NCBI GenBank assembly: GCA_965217175.1
Contig: OZ244251.1
Location: 1,550,001-1,614,000 of the forward strand
DNA: 64,000 nt
Source of the DNA: Bin87 sp965217175
Lineage (GTDB): Bacteria; Chloroflexota; Dehalococcoidia; Lucifugimonadales; UBA3495
Direction: 5' to 3'
In this document: positions 33,535 through 42,416 of the stretch, piece by piece
How positions within the stretch are numbered: the first letter of the stretch is position 1
How the letters are laid out: each line of letters begins with the position of its first letter
Made by a program: the position numbers and the translations under genes
Notes under the pieces: model-generated
What the model was told of the DNA's origin: nothing
Databases searched by the model: none
What the model saw: only the letters and a program-made list of their open reading frames with translations

Positions 33535-34118
33535 GGGGAACTGCTCTCTAATCGGGATGGTTAAATCACGCTGATGTAGTTGATTCATTGGAGCAATGAC
33601 CTGGTCGTCGCTGACGGGTTTGTTTTGCTCCATTGTGCGAGTGGCTTGACTTATCGCAAGCGCTTACATACGACCCAACCACCGTCGCGCGCGCTGGGTG
33701 CCATCGATCTTGGGAGCCCGCTCCCAAGATCATTTGCTGCCACGGACACGGACTCTCCGGCTGCTTTCGCGGCCGCACCGGACGATTACGGGGAAGCTGG
33801 CGGGCGCATCGTTGGTGTCGGCGAGGGTACGGTTGCGCCGACCGACGGCAAGTCAGGCTTTTCGAGCGAAACTACTTCTCCCAACTGGTACCCAAAATTA
33901 CGAGCGGCCAGCATTTCCTCCAGCGCCAGGCATTCTTCAGGTGCAGCATTGAGGTTCCAAGCGTATTTGATGACCACTGGGTCAATGGCGTACCGGCGTC
34001 AACAACCAGCCATAATCGAGCCATTACTACTTCGGTTTCCAATGAAATTGTCAGTGTTTAGTGTACAGGGGAGAGGCCGGCAGGTGTAAGCTGTGATGCG
34101 AGCCGGCTCTGATCCCTA
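33535..34118. other. Intergenic region with a perfect palindrome
   Basis: Besides the palindrome at 33706-33731 no gene is supported. A minus-strand frame around 33790-33980 (VVIKYAWNLNAAPEECLALEEMLAARN) looks protein-like and could be a relic of a coding sequence, but it has no start signal and runs into a stop-rich tail. Confidence 0.35.
33706..33731. repeat. Perfect 12-bp palindrome
   Basis: GATCTTGGGAGC and GCTCCCAAGATC are separated by 2 bases. No T-run follows on either strand, so a terminator is less likely than a protein-binding site or a relic of a repeat. Confidence 0.5.
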
Positions 34119-34147
34119 TTGCACAATCGGGACGCTGTGCATATTAT
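34119..34147 (+). promoter_or_regulatory. Sigma-70-type promoter of the dodecin gene
   Basis: TTGCAC (34119-34124), a 17-base spacer and TATTAT (34142-34147). The start would fall near 34154, leaving a ~55-base leader before the ATG at 34209. This is the best-formed promoter in the window. Confidence 0.65.
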
Positions 34148-34208
34148 ACGTGCGCGCTGCGGTTAATAGAACAAGAGCTACGGTCCGCAGAAGCTAACGG
34201 AGCGAAAC

Positions 34209-34442
34209 ATGACAACTGGCAGCACTTACAAGGTAGTCGAGCTGGTAGGATCTTCCAGCGAGGGTGTACAACAGGCCATTGACGGCGCCATCGCCCGGGC
34301 TGCCCAGACCATCCGCAACCTCGACTGGTTCGAAGTGCGGGAGATCCGCGGCACCATTGACGGAGATCGCGCCAACTGGTACCAAGTCAAGGTGGGCCTG
34401 GGTTTCCGAGTGGACTCCGGCGAAGACGTCAGCCAAGGCTAG
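34209..34442 (+). CDS. Dodecin family flavin-binding protein
   Basis: Dodecins are ~70-residue proteins that assemble into hollow dodecamers and store riboflavin, FMN or CoA-linked flavin. ATG 34209 has GGAG 6 bases upstream. The sequence follows the family throughout: YKVVELVGSSSEGVQQAIDGAIARA, NLDWFEVREIRG with the flavin-stacking Trp, and WYQVKVGLGFRVD. 77 residues, normal length. It has its own strong promoter and no operon partners. A flavin buffer makes sense in a region with several FMN and FAD enzymes, but that link is inference. Confidence 0.93.
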   Translation: MTTGSTYKVVELVGSSSEGVQQAIDGAIARAAQTIRNLDWFEVREIRGTIDGDRANWYQVKVGLGFRVDSGEDVSQG

Positions 34443-34524
34443 GTCTGTCGCGCGTTCTTCCCAAATACGGCGCTCAGTACCACCAGCGAAAAGCCCGCGA
34501 TGAACGCATCCTGGGCCGTTAGCC

Positions 34525-34677
34525 CAGGGTGTGTTGACAAATGCAGTCATTCCCGCGAAAGCGGGAATCCGGTGGCCTCAGTCGTTAATCACGGTCCAGA
34601 TTATTTCATCATACCCTCTCTGGACTCCTGCGAAAGCAGGAGTGACGGGTTGGTTTGCTAATTGTCGACAGGCTCTA
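34525..34677. repeat. MITE-like short element, copy 2
   Basis: 153 bp with left end CAGGGTGTGTTGACAAATGC and right end reverse-complementing to TAGAGCCTGTCGACAATTAGC; the same two end types occur, in opposite order, at 2744-2891. Two internal palindromes (ATTCCCGCGAAAGCGGGAAT and CTCCTGCGAAAGCAGGAG). No ORF. Confidence 0.55.
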
Positions 34678-34919
34678 GGTTAGTCGTTTTACCGGGTTAT
34701 TACGGCGGCGACTTACACCGATATTCGACCACCCGGGGAGCGCGACGGCGGTTGGCGATGAGTTCGCAGCGGTCGGCTGAATCAGGACGCGGGCATGCCC
34801 TGTACAGTGTCGCGCGAAAATGACCAGTTGCAGGGCGATTGTCCGGTAGGCAACTGCCTGCCCATTACGCGGAGCGGCAACGTGATGTGGCTAGCTGGGG
34901 TCGGCAGTCCCGGTCGCCC
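34678..34919. other. Intergenic, no feature supported
   Basis: Lies between the repeat and the 3' end of the metallo-beta-lactamase-fold gene. Nothing recognisable. Confidence 0.4.
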
Positions 34920-35780
34920 TTACAACGGAATTCGCATCAGTTCTTCTGAAAATACTATCTCGCCGCTGTAGATCCGGCTGATCTCGCCAATGCCCTGCTC
35001 CATGGGACCGTGGGCTGAGAGGTGGGGGCCGATGTGAACGAGAACCAGTTTCTCCACCCCGGCGGCCTGGGCCATACGGGCCGCGCCGGTAGTGCCGCAC
35101 TGGCCGTCGTACTCCCCATTTGCGTCCATCACCGCCTGGTCATCCCAGCACATGCAAAGCATCATGTCGGCGCCGCGAGCCAGCTGGGTCACCGAGTCGC
35201 AGGGTTGGGTGTCCCCCGTGAATATTATGCTCCCTTCAGCCGAATCCACCCGGTAGGCCAGCGAGTCGAGCCAGGGCTGGACGTGCTCGGCAGGAGCGGC
35301 AGTCACCTCCCAATCCGACCCACTGAACACTTTACCTGGCCCGACATCCCGCGCAGCAACCGAAGGGGCTGGGCGGGGAAGAGTGCCGCCGCGATTGACG
35401 AAAACTTGCTGGCTAAGGGGGTGGTTTATCCGCGCCTTCCAGTCGTGAGCGAACAGGCCGTTTTCGCCCAGGATGCCCTCGGTAATCTTCTCCGTCAGGT
35501 CGGGGCCGAAAACCTGGAGCTGATTCTCCTTGCCGATGCTCTGGTCCCAGCGGCAGAGGAGGAAGCAGGGATAGTCGATGTCGTGGTCGAAATGGTGGTG
35601 AGTAAAGAAGAGGTAGTCGACCTGCGTGGGGAATAATCCAGCCTTGACCAGCTTGTGAGTGGCGGCCGGCCCGCAGTCGAACATCAAGAGCTGGTCGCCG
35701 AGTTTGAGCACGTGGGAACTTCCGAAGCGAGTGGGTGTGGGCGTGGGGGTTCCCGCGCCCAGGGTGTAAATTTCAGCCAT
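34920..35780 (-). CDS. MBL-fold metallo-hydrolase, RNase Z-like
   Basis: 286-residue metallo-beta-lactamase-fold hydrolase with two zinc ions. ATG 35780 is chosen because GAGG lies 7 bases upstream and the fold begins at once (EIYTLGAGTPTPTPTRFGS, the opening of RNase Z-type proteins). HHHFDHD at residues 61-67 gives the first metal site, PAEHVQPW a His, IIFTGDTQPCDS the bridging Asp, and LVHIGPHLSAHG the last His. RNase Z, arylsulfatase-like and phosphonate-ester hydrolases share this layout; no exosite for tRNA is obvious, so the substrate is open. A GTG at ~35831 is a possible alternative start. Confidence 0.87.
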   Translation of the reverse strand: MAEIYTLGAGTPTPTPTRFGSSHVLKLGDQLLMFDCGPAATHKLVKAGLFPTQVDYLFFTHHHFDHDIDYPCFLLCRWDQSIGKENQLQVFGPDLTEKITEGILGENGLFAHDWKARINHPLSQQVFVNRGGTLPRPAPSVAARDVGPGKVFSGSDWEVTAAPAEHVQPWLDSLAYRVDSAEGSIIFTGDTQPCDSVTQLARGADMMLCMCWDDQAVMDANGEYDGQCGTTGAARMAQAAGVEKLVLVHIGPHLSAHGPMEQGIGEISRIYSGEIVFSEELMRIPL

Positions 35781-35850
35781 TTTTGTCCTCACCATTTCCA
35801 GACCGATTTTTTTGGAAGGGATGTCGTTCACCTTTCCAGCGAGGCTAATG

Positions 35851-36180
35851 TTAGGGATGCGGCGCCAAGCTCCGTGGTGTGGCGGGTCGCGACTTGATTA
35901 AAACGGCCTTGCGGGAAACTTGCAATCGCCGAATTCTACCAACGAAGGTAACTGGGTGTATCGAATCGTTCTCGGCGGTCATGGCGTCCATTGCACGCGT
36001 GGTCTTTGTGCCGTGCTTCTTCAGGGCGTCCAGCACGCGGAAGATACCGATCCGATGCCCGTCTTTCCGAAGGGACACCATGGCGTAGTCCGGGAAGTCC
36101 CGGGCGCTCAAACCGCCGGCGAAAGGCGTGGTGAAGCTGTTGGGGATCCCATGCCGGGTGGTCGTTGGCGCGCAGGCCAC
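35851..36180 (-). pseudogene. Polysaccharide deacetylase (PuuE/NodB type) N-terminal remnant
   Basis: The minus-strand frame reads FPDYAMVSLRKDGHRIGIFRVLDALKKHGTKTT, matching the part of PuuE/NodB-type deacetylases where DYG.RVGVWRxLDxLxxHGI precedes the first metal residues. The rest of the NodB fold is missing and the frame has no start signal. It abuts the alpha/beta-hydrolase pseudogene on the other strand, suggesting a deletion joined two truncated genes. Confidence 0.5.
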
Positions 36181-36858
36181 CTATGACATTGACGTACAGG
36201 ACGTGGAATATCTCCGACACGGTGAAACTCCCTTGCTGGCGGACGGTGCATTCCCCGCGGCAGCGGGCCTTTTCCAATCATGGTCGAGTTGCATGGCGGA
36301 GCCTGGGAGAGGGGAGACCTTCTGAACGGCAACGCGGCCAACGAAGCGTTGGCGAAGAGTGGCGTAATCGTGGCGGCTCTGGATTTTCGGGTGCCTCCGG
36401 TTGCATCTTATCCGGCCTCCCTAGCTGACATCCACTACTGAATCCGTTGGCGCAAGGCCCAGGCCGAAGATTGGAACGGCCTCAAGGGCAGCATTGGTGC
36501 AATGGGCGCTTCCAGCGGCGCGCACCAGGCCATGTTGCTGGGTATGCGGCCGCACGATCCACGCTGAGCGGCGCTGTCTTTCTCGAATTGCGCCACGGAA
36601 CTGGATGGCACCCTGGGCTGTGTAATCCTGGTCTCTCCGGTAATCGATCCGCTGGGACACTACCAATATGCCAAGGGTCTTCGGGACGATTGCACACCGC
36701 CCGCTGGGATGGCCGAGCGGGTGGCACTCATGCACGATATGTACTGGGTGACCGAGGGGGCAATGGCCGAGGCTGCGCCAGCTCGCTTTCTGGACGGTGG
36801 TAAGCGCACCGATGACTTCGTTCATCTATCAACAAATCGGGTAAGCCGGTCGCCATGT
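36172..36858 (+). pseudogene. Alpha/beta hydrolase (HSL/carboxylesterase type) with two stops and a frameshift
   Basis: The first part reads TYDIDVQDVEYLRHGETPLLAD; after a frameshift near 36265 it continues PFPIMVELHGGAWERGD (the HGG oxyanion-hole motif) and GVIVAALDFRVPPVASYPASL. An in-frame TGA follows IHY (near 36440); then GAMGASSGAHQAMLLG carries the nucleophile elbow GASSG; a second TGA follows RPHDPR. The tail contains CVILVSPVIDPLGHYQYAK. The order of motifs is exactly that of HSL-family esterases, so this is a once-functional gene now inactivated. Confidence 0.75.
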
Positions 36859-37238
36859 AGTCATGTGGTCGAATTCGGGACGTGGCTGAACCTTGCTTCA
36901 GCCGCGTCCCGGTGCGGACCCAAGATCACCCGGCGGGGTATCGGACTGCACGGGGGAGTGATCCTCGGGACTGGTGGATCGCCCCAAAATTGACGGGCGT
37001 ATGTCTTATCCAGCCGACGGGGCCAGCCCACGTCGGGCTGGCGGGCGAAGAGTTCCCGCCTGCGCCTGGCAAGCCAGCCCAGTTACGTCCGGTATCCCAA
37101 CATGCGATCGCCAGGTGACGCGGCCGCATGCCTGCCGGCTTCGGGTCATCAGAAGTGTCTGCAACCTGCTGGTGTAAAGTGGGGCCAGGGCACAGTTGCC
37201 CAGAGCAAACCACAAGCCGAAACTACAGGGGGACAACC
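36859..37238. other. Intergenic, no gene supported
   Basis: Contains a GC-rich imperfect hairpin around 37018-37050 (GGGGCCAGCCCACGTCGGGCTGGC) and the RBS of the enoyl-CoA hydratase gene at its right edge. Confidence 0.4.
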
Positions 37239-37997
37239 ATGACAGTGCTGGCAGACTATGCGGACAAATACGAGACGGTTAGCGTTCAACGGGAGGACGG
37301 TATTCTCCAGGTGACGTTTCACTCAGGGGACGGGAGCCTGCTTTGGGGTGAGGCGTCTCACCGGGAACTGGGTTACGCTTTCGCCGACATCGGCGCGGAC
37401 CCGGACAACCGGGTGGTGATCCTAACCGGCACCGGCGACGACTACTGCGCTGATTTCGAGCCCAACCGGCCCACCCGGCGAATGCCCCAGGACTGGGACA
37501 AGACCTACTGGGAGGGTAAGCGGCTGTTGACCAACCTGCTGGAGATTGAAGTGCCGATCATCGGCGCGGTCAACGGACCGGCGACCATCCACGCTGAGAT
37601 TCCTGTGATGTCTGACGTCGTCCTGGCTTCGGAGACCGCCACTTTCCAGGACGCTCCCCACTTCCCGCGCGGCGTTGTGCCCGGCGACGGCGTCCACGTG
37701 ATCTGGCCCCTGGTGCTGGGACAGAACCGGGGTCGGCACTTCCTGTTGACCGGGCGGACACTATCGGCCCTGGAGGCGCTGGAGCTTGGCGTGGTGGCCG
37801 AAGTGCTGCCCCGGGACGAACTTCTGCCCCGGGCTTGGGAACTGGCCCGGCAGTTGACCGAAAGGCCGCCTCTGACGTTGCGTTACACCCGCGTTGCCCT
37901 CACCCTGCAACTGAAACGACAGATGCAGGATATGTTGGGATACGGTCTGGCCATCGAGGGCCTTGCCGCAGTCGATGTATCGCTCTCGCAAGGCTAG
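37239..37997 (+). CDS. Enoyl-CoA hydratase/isomerase family (crotonase) protein
   Basis: 252-residue crotonase-fold protein; family members hydrate, isomerise, hydrolyse or cleave CoA-thioesters. ATG 37239 follows AGGGGG at 8 bases. The oxyanion-hole strand reads VVILTGTGDDYCADFEP, and the second NGPATIHAEIPVMSDVVLAS; the catalytic glutamates of enoyl-CoA hydratase (in the GG-E and E-x-x-L positions) are replaced (RGVVPGDGVHVIWPLVLG), so it is probably not a plain hydratase. It is not in an operon with the CoA-transferases but belongs to the same metabolism. Confidence 0.87.
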   Translation: MTVLADYADKYETVSVQREDGILQVTFHSGDGSLLWGEASHRELGYAFADIGADPDNRVVILTGTGDDYCADFEPNRPTRRMPQDWDKTYWEGKRLLTNLLEIEVPIIGAVNGPATIHAEIPVMSDVVLASETATFQDAPHFPRGVVPGDGVHVIWPLVLGQNRGRHFLLTGRTLSALEALELGVVAEVLPRDELLPRAWELARQLTERPPLTLRYTRVALTLQLKRQMQDMLGYGLAIEGLAAVDVSLSQG

Positions 37998-38217
37998 CGC
38001 CGGGCTGACTGGCCGTTACAGGCTCTGCAGCATCCGGGACGACTAGTGGCAGAGTGCTCAGGGAAGTAACTGCCGAAGCCGGGTACTATTCGACTAAGCC
38101 GGTTGACGGCCTGCAGGCATTGGGCGTGGACCCGTTCGTGGCGCCGGAGCAAACCTGCCACGGAAGAGTGGTCCCGCCCCGGCCACCGGTGATTCTCAGT
38201 CACGCTGATAGTTGCGG
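37998..38217. other. Intergenic, no gene supported
   Basis: Short plus-strand ORF fragments only; borders the start of the duplicated block at 38218. Confidence 0.35.
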
Positions 38218-38390
38218 ATTTAGTACTAATTTCTACGGCTAACGTGCGCATCCAAAATCCGGAAGTGGACGTAGAGTCCTTTGATGAGTTTGTAGAATAC
38301 GAGACATATCGCCCCTCGGTGCTTGATGCTATTACGTACGGGTTACGGATGCCAACGAAACGGTGGCCAGGCGTACTATTGACATGGTCA
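38218..38390 (+). repeat. Inverted duplication, block 2 (copy 2)
   Basis: Matches the reverse complement of 9940-10115 with scattered substitutions and a 2-base length difference (TCCTTTGATGAG here, TTCTTATGAG in the other copy). Confidence 0.75.
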
Positions 38391-38433
38391 TATCTGCTCG
38401 ATGATTCCCACCTCCGGCGGTTACCCACATATC
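38244..38433 (+). pseudogene. Metalloprotease N-terminal stub
   Basis: Reads VRIQNPEVDVESFDEFVEYE and RMPTKRWPGVLLTWSY, the same N-terminal part as the metalloprotease pseudogene at 9309-10085, then changes to unrelated sequence and runs out of frame before the propeller gene. The zinc-binding core is deleted in this copy. Confidence 0.55.
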
Positions 38434-39687
38434 ATGGTCAAGTTAAGGCGGAGTTTGTTCCCTCTGTTGTTGGTGTCGGTGGCGTTGTCAACGACTGGCC
38501 AAGCTGATTTTTGCTCTGGGTTTGCTCCTCACGACGCCGGGCCCTGGATAAACCTTTTGGAGAGCGCCAATCCCAGAACACCGCCACGGTGGTCGCCCGA
38601 CGGCGCCTATCTCGTGTTTACCAAGGCATTTGATGTATTCGAGGGAGATACGTACGTGGTATCCGCTGACGGGTCCAGCTTGATGATGATTTCCGCCCGG
38701 GAAGGCGGTGGTATGGAAGTCGACTACTCTCCCAGTTTCTCCCCCGATGGCACCCGCATCGTATACTCCACGTCCCGCCATCCGGTAGAGGGGACCGGTT
38801 GGCGCTATTTCAACATCGAGACCTCTGCCTGGGACGGCTCCCAGCGTCAGCAACTTACGGCGGGCCGCGGCCATGACTCCGTTCCCGCGTGGTCGCCGGA
38901 CGGCGAACGTATCGCCTTCCTGAAAGGCGGGTACCCGCGCAACGAGGATAACGGGATATACACCATGGCCCGGGATGGAACAGACCAACGGTTGGTGATG
39001 CCGTTTAGTCTGGAAACACCGGGGAATATCAAGGGACCGACCTGGTCACCGGACGGGAAGAAGTTGGCCTACGTGTTATTAACCAGGCAACAGCGGCCGA
39101 ACCAAAACGACCGCCCCGTATATGATCTTGGTGAAGCGCTGTACACCGTTGACTTGGACGGCTCGAATCTCACTCTTATTTTCACCGTGGAGGACCGGTT
39201 GAAAGAATCGATCACCACCGAACCGGCGTGGTCTCTCGACAGCCAGCGCATCGCGTTTGTTCACCAAACTCAACCAAATGAAGGGAGCCGGGGGATGGTG
39301 AAGCTGTACACGGTGCGACCCGACGGCACGGATTTGACACTAATTCTCGGGCCGGATCAGGGCTTTCTCGGGTTGGGACACTCCGGAGTTTTGTCTTGGT
39401 CGCCGGACGGGACCCGAATCCTGTTATCTCGGACCAGGTACACGGTTCTCGGCCCATTGTCTATCGTCAACGTCCACGGTACTGATTGGCAAGTGATTGG
39501 TGGTACCGGCGCCCATGCAGCGTGGTCTCCCGACGGCACAAAGATCGCGACGCTTAACGATTTGGAATACACAGAATCTGATCCCAGCATCTTTCTCCCC
39601 ACGATCAACCGGGACGGCACCGACCTGCAGGTTTTGGTGCGGATTGATGAGGAAGGCAACCTCACGGCTGGGAATCCGCAAAAGTGA
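38434..39687 (+). CDS. TolB-like beta-propeller protein, exported
   Basis: 417 residues; MVKLRRSLFPLLLVSVALS is a signal peptide with a probable cleavage near TTGQA. Seven PD40 blades follow: RWSPDGAYLVF, SFSPDGTRIVY, AWSPDGERIAF, TWSPDGKKLAYV, AWSLDSQRIAF, SWSPDGTRILL, AWSPDGTKIAT. Proteins of this type fold as six- to seven-bladed propellers outside the cytoplasm and act as binding scaffolds; no enzyme motif is seen. ATG 38434 has no clear RBS. It is the intact paralogue of the gene at 8031-9302 and is followed by a truncated copy of the small exported protein. Without Pal/Tol genes nearby a TolB role in envelope maintenance is unlikely. Confidence 0.85.
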   Translation: MVKLRRSLFPLLLVSVALSTTGQADFCSGFAPHDAGPWINLLESANPRTPPRWSPDGAYLVFTKAFDVFEGDTYVVSADGSSLMMISAREGGGMEVDYSPSFSPDGTRIVYSTSRHPVEGTGWRYFNIETSAWDGSQRQQLTAGRGHDSVPAWSPDGERIAFLKGGYPRNEDNGIYTMARDGTDQRLVMPFSLETPGNIKGPTWSPDGKKLAYVLLTRQQRPNQNDRPVYDLGEALYTVDLDGSNLTLIFTVEDRLKESITTEPAWSLDSQRIAFVHQTQPNEGSRGMVKLYTVRPDGTDLTLILGPDQGFLGLGHSGVLSWSPDGTRILLSRTRYTVLGPLSIVNVHGTDWQVIGGTGAHAAWSPDGTKIATLNDLEYTESDPSIFLPTINRDGTDLQVLVRIDEEGNLTAGNPQK

Positions 39688-39908
39688 GTACTAGCGAATT
39701 CCCACGTGATTCAACTTCAGATGAACGGGGAACCGATTTAACACACGATAGCCTGTCAGGCACTTGAGAATGTACGTAAAACGATTATTACCCCTCGCCT
39801 TTACCATCGCACTAATGGTTGCCGGCGCCGCCTACAGTGTCACCACGGACCGGATGGTGGAGCCACTTGACATCGAGGTTACAAAGAGCGCACCGTGAGC
39901 TGGCGGTT
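39580..39908 (+). repeat. Inverted duplication, block 1 (copy 2)
   Basis: Near-identical reverse complement of 7813-8138, covering the 3' end of the propeller gene, the gap and the start of the small exported gene. Confidence 0.85.
39770..39898 (+). pseudogene. Small exported protein, nonsense-truncated copy
   Basis: Residues 1-42 match the protein at 7706-7948 (YVKRLLPLAFTIALMVAGA, then VEPLDIEVTKSAP), but codon 43, the first Cys of the CAGGSC motif, is TGA instead of TGC. Downstream bases still align for ~15 positions and then diverge. The truncated product would be little more than the signal segment. Confidence 0.65.
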
Positions 39909-40051
39909 CGTGCGCAGCCGGTTGATGGGACGGTGGCGGCAGTCCTCGGCCTCCTGCTCCCAGACCTCCGGGAAAGTATGCAGTGCATCGCCATCCGCCC
40001 CGCGTATGAGCGCCGCGCGGGCACATCCGGGCCTGTTGCCGTGCCGCCTGT

Positions 40052-41212
40052 CTACCCTTTGCTTTGGCCGGCAGATTCCCCGAACTGGCGGCCGAAGAGG
40101 CTCGTCATCAGCGCGCTGGCTATCGCAACGCCGAGGCACATGTAGCCTATTCCCACATAACCCGTAGTCGCCAACAATGCTCCGGCGATCCCGGCGCCCA
40201 GGGCCCCACCGGTCTGGTTGCTGAAACCCATAAGACCCACTCCCGTGGCCTTGGATTCTCCCGAATACTCGGTGCTGGCCGAGACCAGAACCGGAAACGT
40301 CACGCTCAGCAAGCCCGTTGCAGCCGTTGCCACGGCTACCGACGCCCAAAGTCCGAGATTTACGGTGAAGAACAGGAAACCGCAGACTCCCCCTGCTGCC
40401 GTGGTGGCAGCGAGGAACGCCGCACGGTGCCTCCTGTTTGCCACGGACGCAGCAGAATAGCTTCCAACCATCTGCCCCGTGGCGGCTATGGCCAGCGGCA
40501 GGGCCACAAAACCTATGCTCTAACTGAAAGTATGTATCAGGTAGGCGGCGAAAAAGCTGATCGTTCCCCAGAAAGCGATGCGTTGCGTCAGATTGACCGC
40601 CACGGCCACGCGGAAAAACCGCATGGACACCAGTGACCTATACCTGGAGAAGAATGCCCGGTTGCGAACTCGCCCCCTGCGGTCTTTTGGAAGCCAGAAC
40701 CAGTTCGCCAGAAGTCCCGCAGCCAGCACCAAGCCGTAGACAATGAAGGCAAACCGCCAGCCACCCACGTCCGCCAGCACCGCGACCAATGGGACGCTGA
40801 TGGCCGAAGCCAGCCCCTGAATTGCCAGCAGGGCGCTTACCGCCCGGGCCCGCCTGGCGGGGGAAATCACGTCGGATACTGCCCCCATAATGTTGGGAGG
40901 GATCGCTCCCCCGGCCAAACCGGTCAAAACCCGCAACGCCAACAGAATTTTCAGGCTCGGCGCGAAGGCGGACGCCAGGACGGATATCGAAAGGACCGTC
41001 AACCCGACCAGGGCCACGGGGCGGCGGCCGAACGAGTCGGACAAGGGACCACCCGAGACCACCATAATCGCCCAACCCGCGAATGTCGCGGTAGCCAACT
41101 GGCCCGCGACGGCGACCGATATTTCCAGGTCCGATGAGATTTCCACCAACAGCGGCGGAATGATCAGAGTCGCGCTTATGGTGGCAAACACGGTAAGCGC
41201 AAGCACGGCCAT
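40052..41212 (-). pseudogene. MFS transporter with one in-frame amber stop
   Basis: Major facilitator transporter of ~386 codons with the usual 12 hydrophobic segments. The first half begins VLALTVFATISATLIIPPLL and contains the motif-A loop GPLSDSFGRRPVAL between TM2 and TM3, as in drug/proton antiporters. A TAG at 40522-40520, between TFS and SIGFVALPL, interrupts TM7-8; the same frame then continues unbroken to the stop at 40052. One substitution would restore the gene. The start ATG 41212 has only a distant GAGGT. Substrate unknown; DHA1-type efflux is the nearest resemblance. Confidence 0.82.
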
Positions 41213-41691
41213 AAACCACGCTTTGTTTACCTCACTATGTCCTGCTTGCGCCGTTTGGGTTTCGATGTTGTTTGTTCCCCTTCGGAATGGCGGCCAATAT
41301 CACTGCCAAGCCATCGGCTTCTGCTGGTGGTACAGATTTCGCCGTCCCATTGGTTTGTTTCCGCGCCGCCCTTGGCAGCCAGCGAGGACGATGAACTCGT
41401 TTCGCACCCTGCAATATTTTGTCCTTGAATTTGCCCCTTTTTAAGCGCTGTCCGTCCAGGTTAGCGGATGTTACTACGTTCCGAACTGGGGTCTGTGGGT
41501 GGCAGAGACTAACGGTTTGGCCGGCGCGGCTCCATCCATTCAATGCTCGACCCATCATACTTCCCGCCAGCTCACCGGGGTTTCTCAGGTTTGCTGCCCG
41601 AGGAGGCCCTCCATCTCCGTGGCGACAACGAAAAGTTAAGGCGGGCGAGACTGTGCGCCCCTACATTTACGTTTGATGTCCTTGAGGCCGT
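41213..41691. other. Intergenic, no gene supported
   Basis: Overlapping short ORFs on both strands without RBS or recognisable content. The palindromic CGAGG/CCTCG bits near 41380 and 41600 are short. Confidence 0.35.
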
Positions 41692-42309
41692 TTACCAGCC
41701 GATGCTCTCGGGAATGAGAACCATTGAAATGCGGCCGACTACAGGCTCGTGCTCCATCACGAGATATTTGCCGATGGGAGTGGGAGCTACGCCCCGGCCT
41801 TCCAACCAGCGGTCGTGGCGCTCCAGGGTGAACCCGCGGGTGCGGGCCTCGGCGTCGGATAGCGTGGGGCAGATTTTCTGCGTGCCCGCCACTAGGATGA
41901 CGCGTCGGGCGCCGTAGGAGTAAGCCCCAATCTGGCTGCCGGAGCTGCTGGCGATGACAATCTCGCCGGTCTCGGCAATGGCCTGCACGCTGCCCACGAA
42001 GTAGTCGGCGGTGGTGGTTTTGCGGCGGAACTCCCTCTGGGATGCCGGATCGGGCTGGGACATCATCTGGTCGTGCAGGTTGATGTAGCGGTCGTTACCG
42101 TGCATATATTCCGTGTAACCGATGGCGTCCAGTGTCTCCGACGTGTTGACGAAAACCTCGCAACCCTCGGGCACCAATTCCCGCAGCTTGGTTAATGCCG
42201 CCTCCCGGCTCCCCACCAAAACGGCGTCTACGTTGCGGGCAGCCAGGGCCTCGATGGCCCTGCTGATCGATTCGGCGCTTGGCGGAGCGTAGGGGGTATC
42301 CGAGGACAT
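41692..42309 (-). CDS. LUD domain protein (LutC-like)
   Basis: 205-residue LUD-domain protein (DUF162), related to LutC, a subunit of the lactate utilisation complex. ATG 42309 is chosen because AGGAG lies 9 bases upstream; the upstream open frame lacks support. Typical features are ALAARNVDAVLVGSREAALTKL, GCEVFVNTSETLDAIGYTEY, and ASSSGSQIGAYSYGARRVIL near the C-terminus, the ligand loop of the family. No lutA or lutB partner is present, so the protein may act alone or with an unlinked partner. It sits between an MFS pseudogene and an LLM oxidoreductase transcribed in the same direction. Confidence 0.85.
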   Translation of the reverse strand: MSSDTPYAPPSAESISRAIEALAARNVDAVLVGSREAALTKLRELVPEGCEVFVNTSETLDAIGYTEYMHGNDRYINLHDQMMSQPDPASQREFRRKTTTADYFVGSVQAIAETGEIVIASSSGSQIGAYSYGARRVILVAGTQKICPTLSDAEARTRGFTLERHDRWLEGRGVAPTPIGKYLVMEHEPVVGRISMVLIPESIGW

Positions 42310-42416
42310 TTTCGCGACTCCTGTATGTGACTCGACTGCGCCCGGGAACTGGAACGAGTGTGTCCCGATCGGTTGGGGACATCCGCTCTCCAACCCTCCC
42401 CGGGCAGAAGATGGGA

